Shown: positions 30,845-31,475 of the stretch, piece by piece
Layout of the letters: each line of letters starts with the position of its first letter
Position numbering within the stretch: position 1 is the stretch's first letter
Assembly (NCBI GenBank): GCA_026260175.1
Contig: JAKCWW010006740.1
Location: forward strand, 1-31,475
Origin: Reticulitermes lucifugus
Taxonomy: Eukaryota > Arthropoda > Insecta > Blattodea > Rhinotermitidae
Length of the DNA: 31,475 nucleotides
Direction of reading: 5' to 3'
Made by a program: the position numbers and the translations under genes
The notes under the pieces: generated by a model
The model's database searches: none
What the model saw: the letters and a program-made list of their open reading frames with translations, nothing else
What the model was told of the DNA's origin: nothing

Positions 30845-31312
30845 TGCTGTTGCGCCTGCCTGAGACTGCGCAAGGACATCAGCTGGCACATGAGTGAGTG
30901 GGGTGTGGATAGGCACTTTGAGTTGTCCTTTGTAATGGCGGAAACCGGTAGTGGGCATAAGGAACATTTTTCTCTGTACGAATTTTTCTTTTTGGATACC
31001 TATCATGCGGACACGTTGCGTTTCACATGCGAGTACTGCGGGGGCCCAGTCCTTTTGCCTGTACCCTTTAGTATTATTGGCTACTGTATAAGAGGGAGTG
31101 TGAAGCTATTGCAGTACTGTCAAATTTGGTCATTATTCAGGCAGTTATTAGTAGACAGCGGATATTTAGTCACTAAACCAAAGTTTAGTCTCTTATAAAC
31201 ATCCCTTTTACCCAATAAACAGGCAGGCACTCGTTGTTAAGATATAGGTACTAACAATTTATTGAACGCAATGACATTGCAAGAACTACAAAATTAATGT
31301 TATCATAATTAT
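30845..31312. other. No recognised feature
   Basis: An open frame of 190 codons on the + strand (30626-31198) is largely antisense to the transposase remnant and its flank; no domain is recognised, so it is rejected as a gene. Confidence 0.45.
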
Positions 31313-31475
31313 CATCGAAATCCAGAATTGCCATGGCTAAAGCAGCATTCAACAAGAAGAAGAAGAATCTTTTCACCAGCAAACTGGACTTAAATTTAAG
31401 GAAGAAACTAGTTAAAGTGCTACATTTGGAGCATAGCTTTGTATGGTACTGAAACGTGGACACTTCGGAAAGTAG
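31313..31475 (+). pseudogene. Non-LTR reverse transcriptase, post-catalytic fragment, cut by window end
   Basis: The frame from about 31315 reads KSRIAMAKAAFNKKKNLFTS, then KLDLNLRKKLVK. One extra A near 31413 shifts it to CYIWSIALYGTETWTLRKV. Together these match the region after the RT active site in jockey/CR1-like proteins abundant in cockroach-type genomes (A...F...K..L....L....K..L...Y.W...LYG.E.WTL). The catalytic YADD motif lies upstream of this segment in the family and is missing, so the copy is 5'-truncated. It may continue past the window edge toward the protein's end. It is possibly the same family as the fragment at 27966-28372, but they do not overlap, so that cannot be tested here. 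Confidence 0.75.

Noticed and set aside
30626..31198. 190-codon + strand open frame
   Set aside because: Largely antisense to the DUF4817 transposase remnant and its flank; the minus strand gives the meaningful homology.
1..31475. CRISPR array, operon, phage or bacterial island
   Set aside because: Base composition, SINEs and eukaryotic transposons show animal nuclear DNA; no regularly spaced direct repeats were seen.

Overview
This is non-coding, transposon-dominated DNA from an animal nuclear genome, most likely an insect of the cockroach/termite group (Blattodea). That placement rests on the style of the repeats: several tRNA-headed SINE families, a non-LTR retrotransposon whose degraded protein pieces I associate from memory with cockroach genomes, and mariner, Tigger and DUF4817-type DNA transposon remains. 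I could not run a search, so the species is inferred. No host protein-coding exon, rRNA or genuine tRNA gene can be supported; nearly all short open frames are chance or lie inside repeats.

Layout. 1-11.7 kb is strikingly poor in CpG and rich in T and G on the + strand. Its mobile DNA is old: a SINE (575-745), a 1.1-kb deleted Tigger-like element (4138-5247), two reverse-transcriptase C-terminal remnants (5673-5885 +, 10375-10590 -), a 594-bp fold-back element (6881-7474), a decayed SINE (8010-8200) and three hammerhead-like repeat copies. From about 11.7 kb rightward CpG returns to a normal level and repeats keep their CpGs. 13.1-16.7 kb is a SINE cluster around a complete but dead mariner (14139-15391) whose terminal inverted repeats and TA duplication are still visible. 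16.7-25 kb carries microsatellites, more SINEs (one with an 85-bp assembly gap and a perfect 11-bp target duplication), a first copy of an unnamed dispersed repeat (18570-19123), and palindromic or hairpin-bearing repeats. 25-29.3 kb has an inverted repeat around the best hammerhead-like motif, a 0.9-kb element with long terminal inverted repeats (26423-27313), a retrotransposon fragment still open over about 135 codons (27966-28372 -), and a second copy of the dispersed repeat. The right end has another SINE, a DUF4817-type transposase pseudogene (30480-30844 -) and a reverse-transcriptase fragment cut by the window edge (31313-31475 +).

There is no operon-like or pathway logic here. The two most interesting signals are (1) a dispersed family sharing the order CTGANGA - stem - GAAA(C), the core of a hammerhead ribozyme, with different stem sequences that still pair, and (2) a sharp CpG-depletion boundary at about 11.7 kb, supported by matched repeat copies whose CpGs are decayed on the left and intact on the right, as expected if the left part belongs to a germline-methylated transcription unit.
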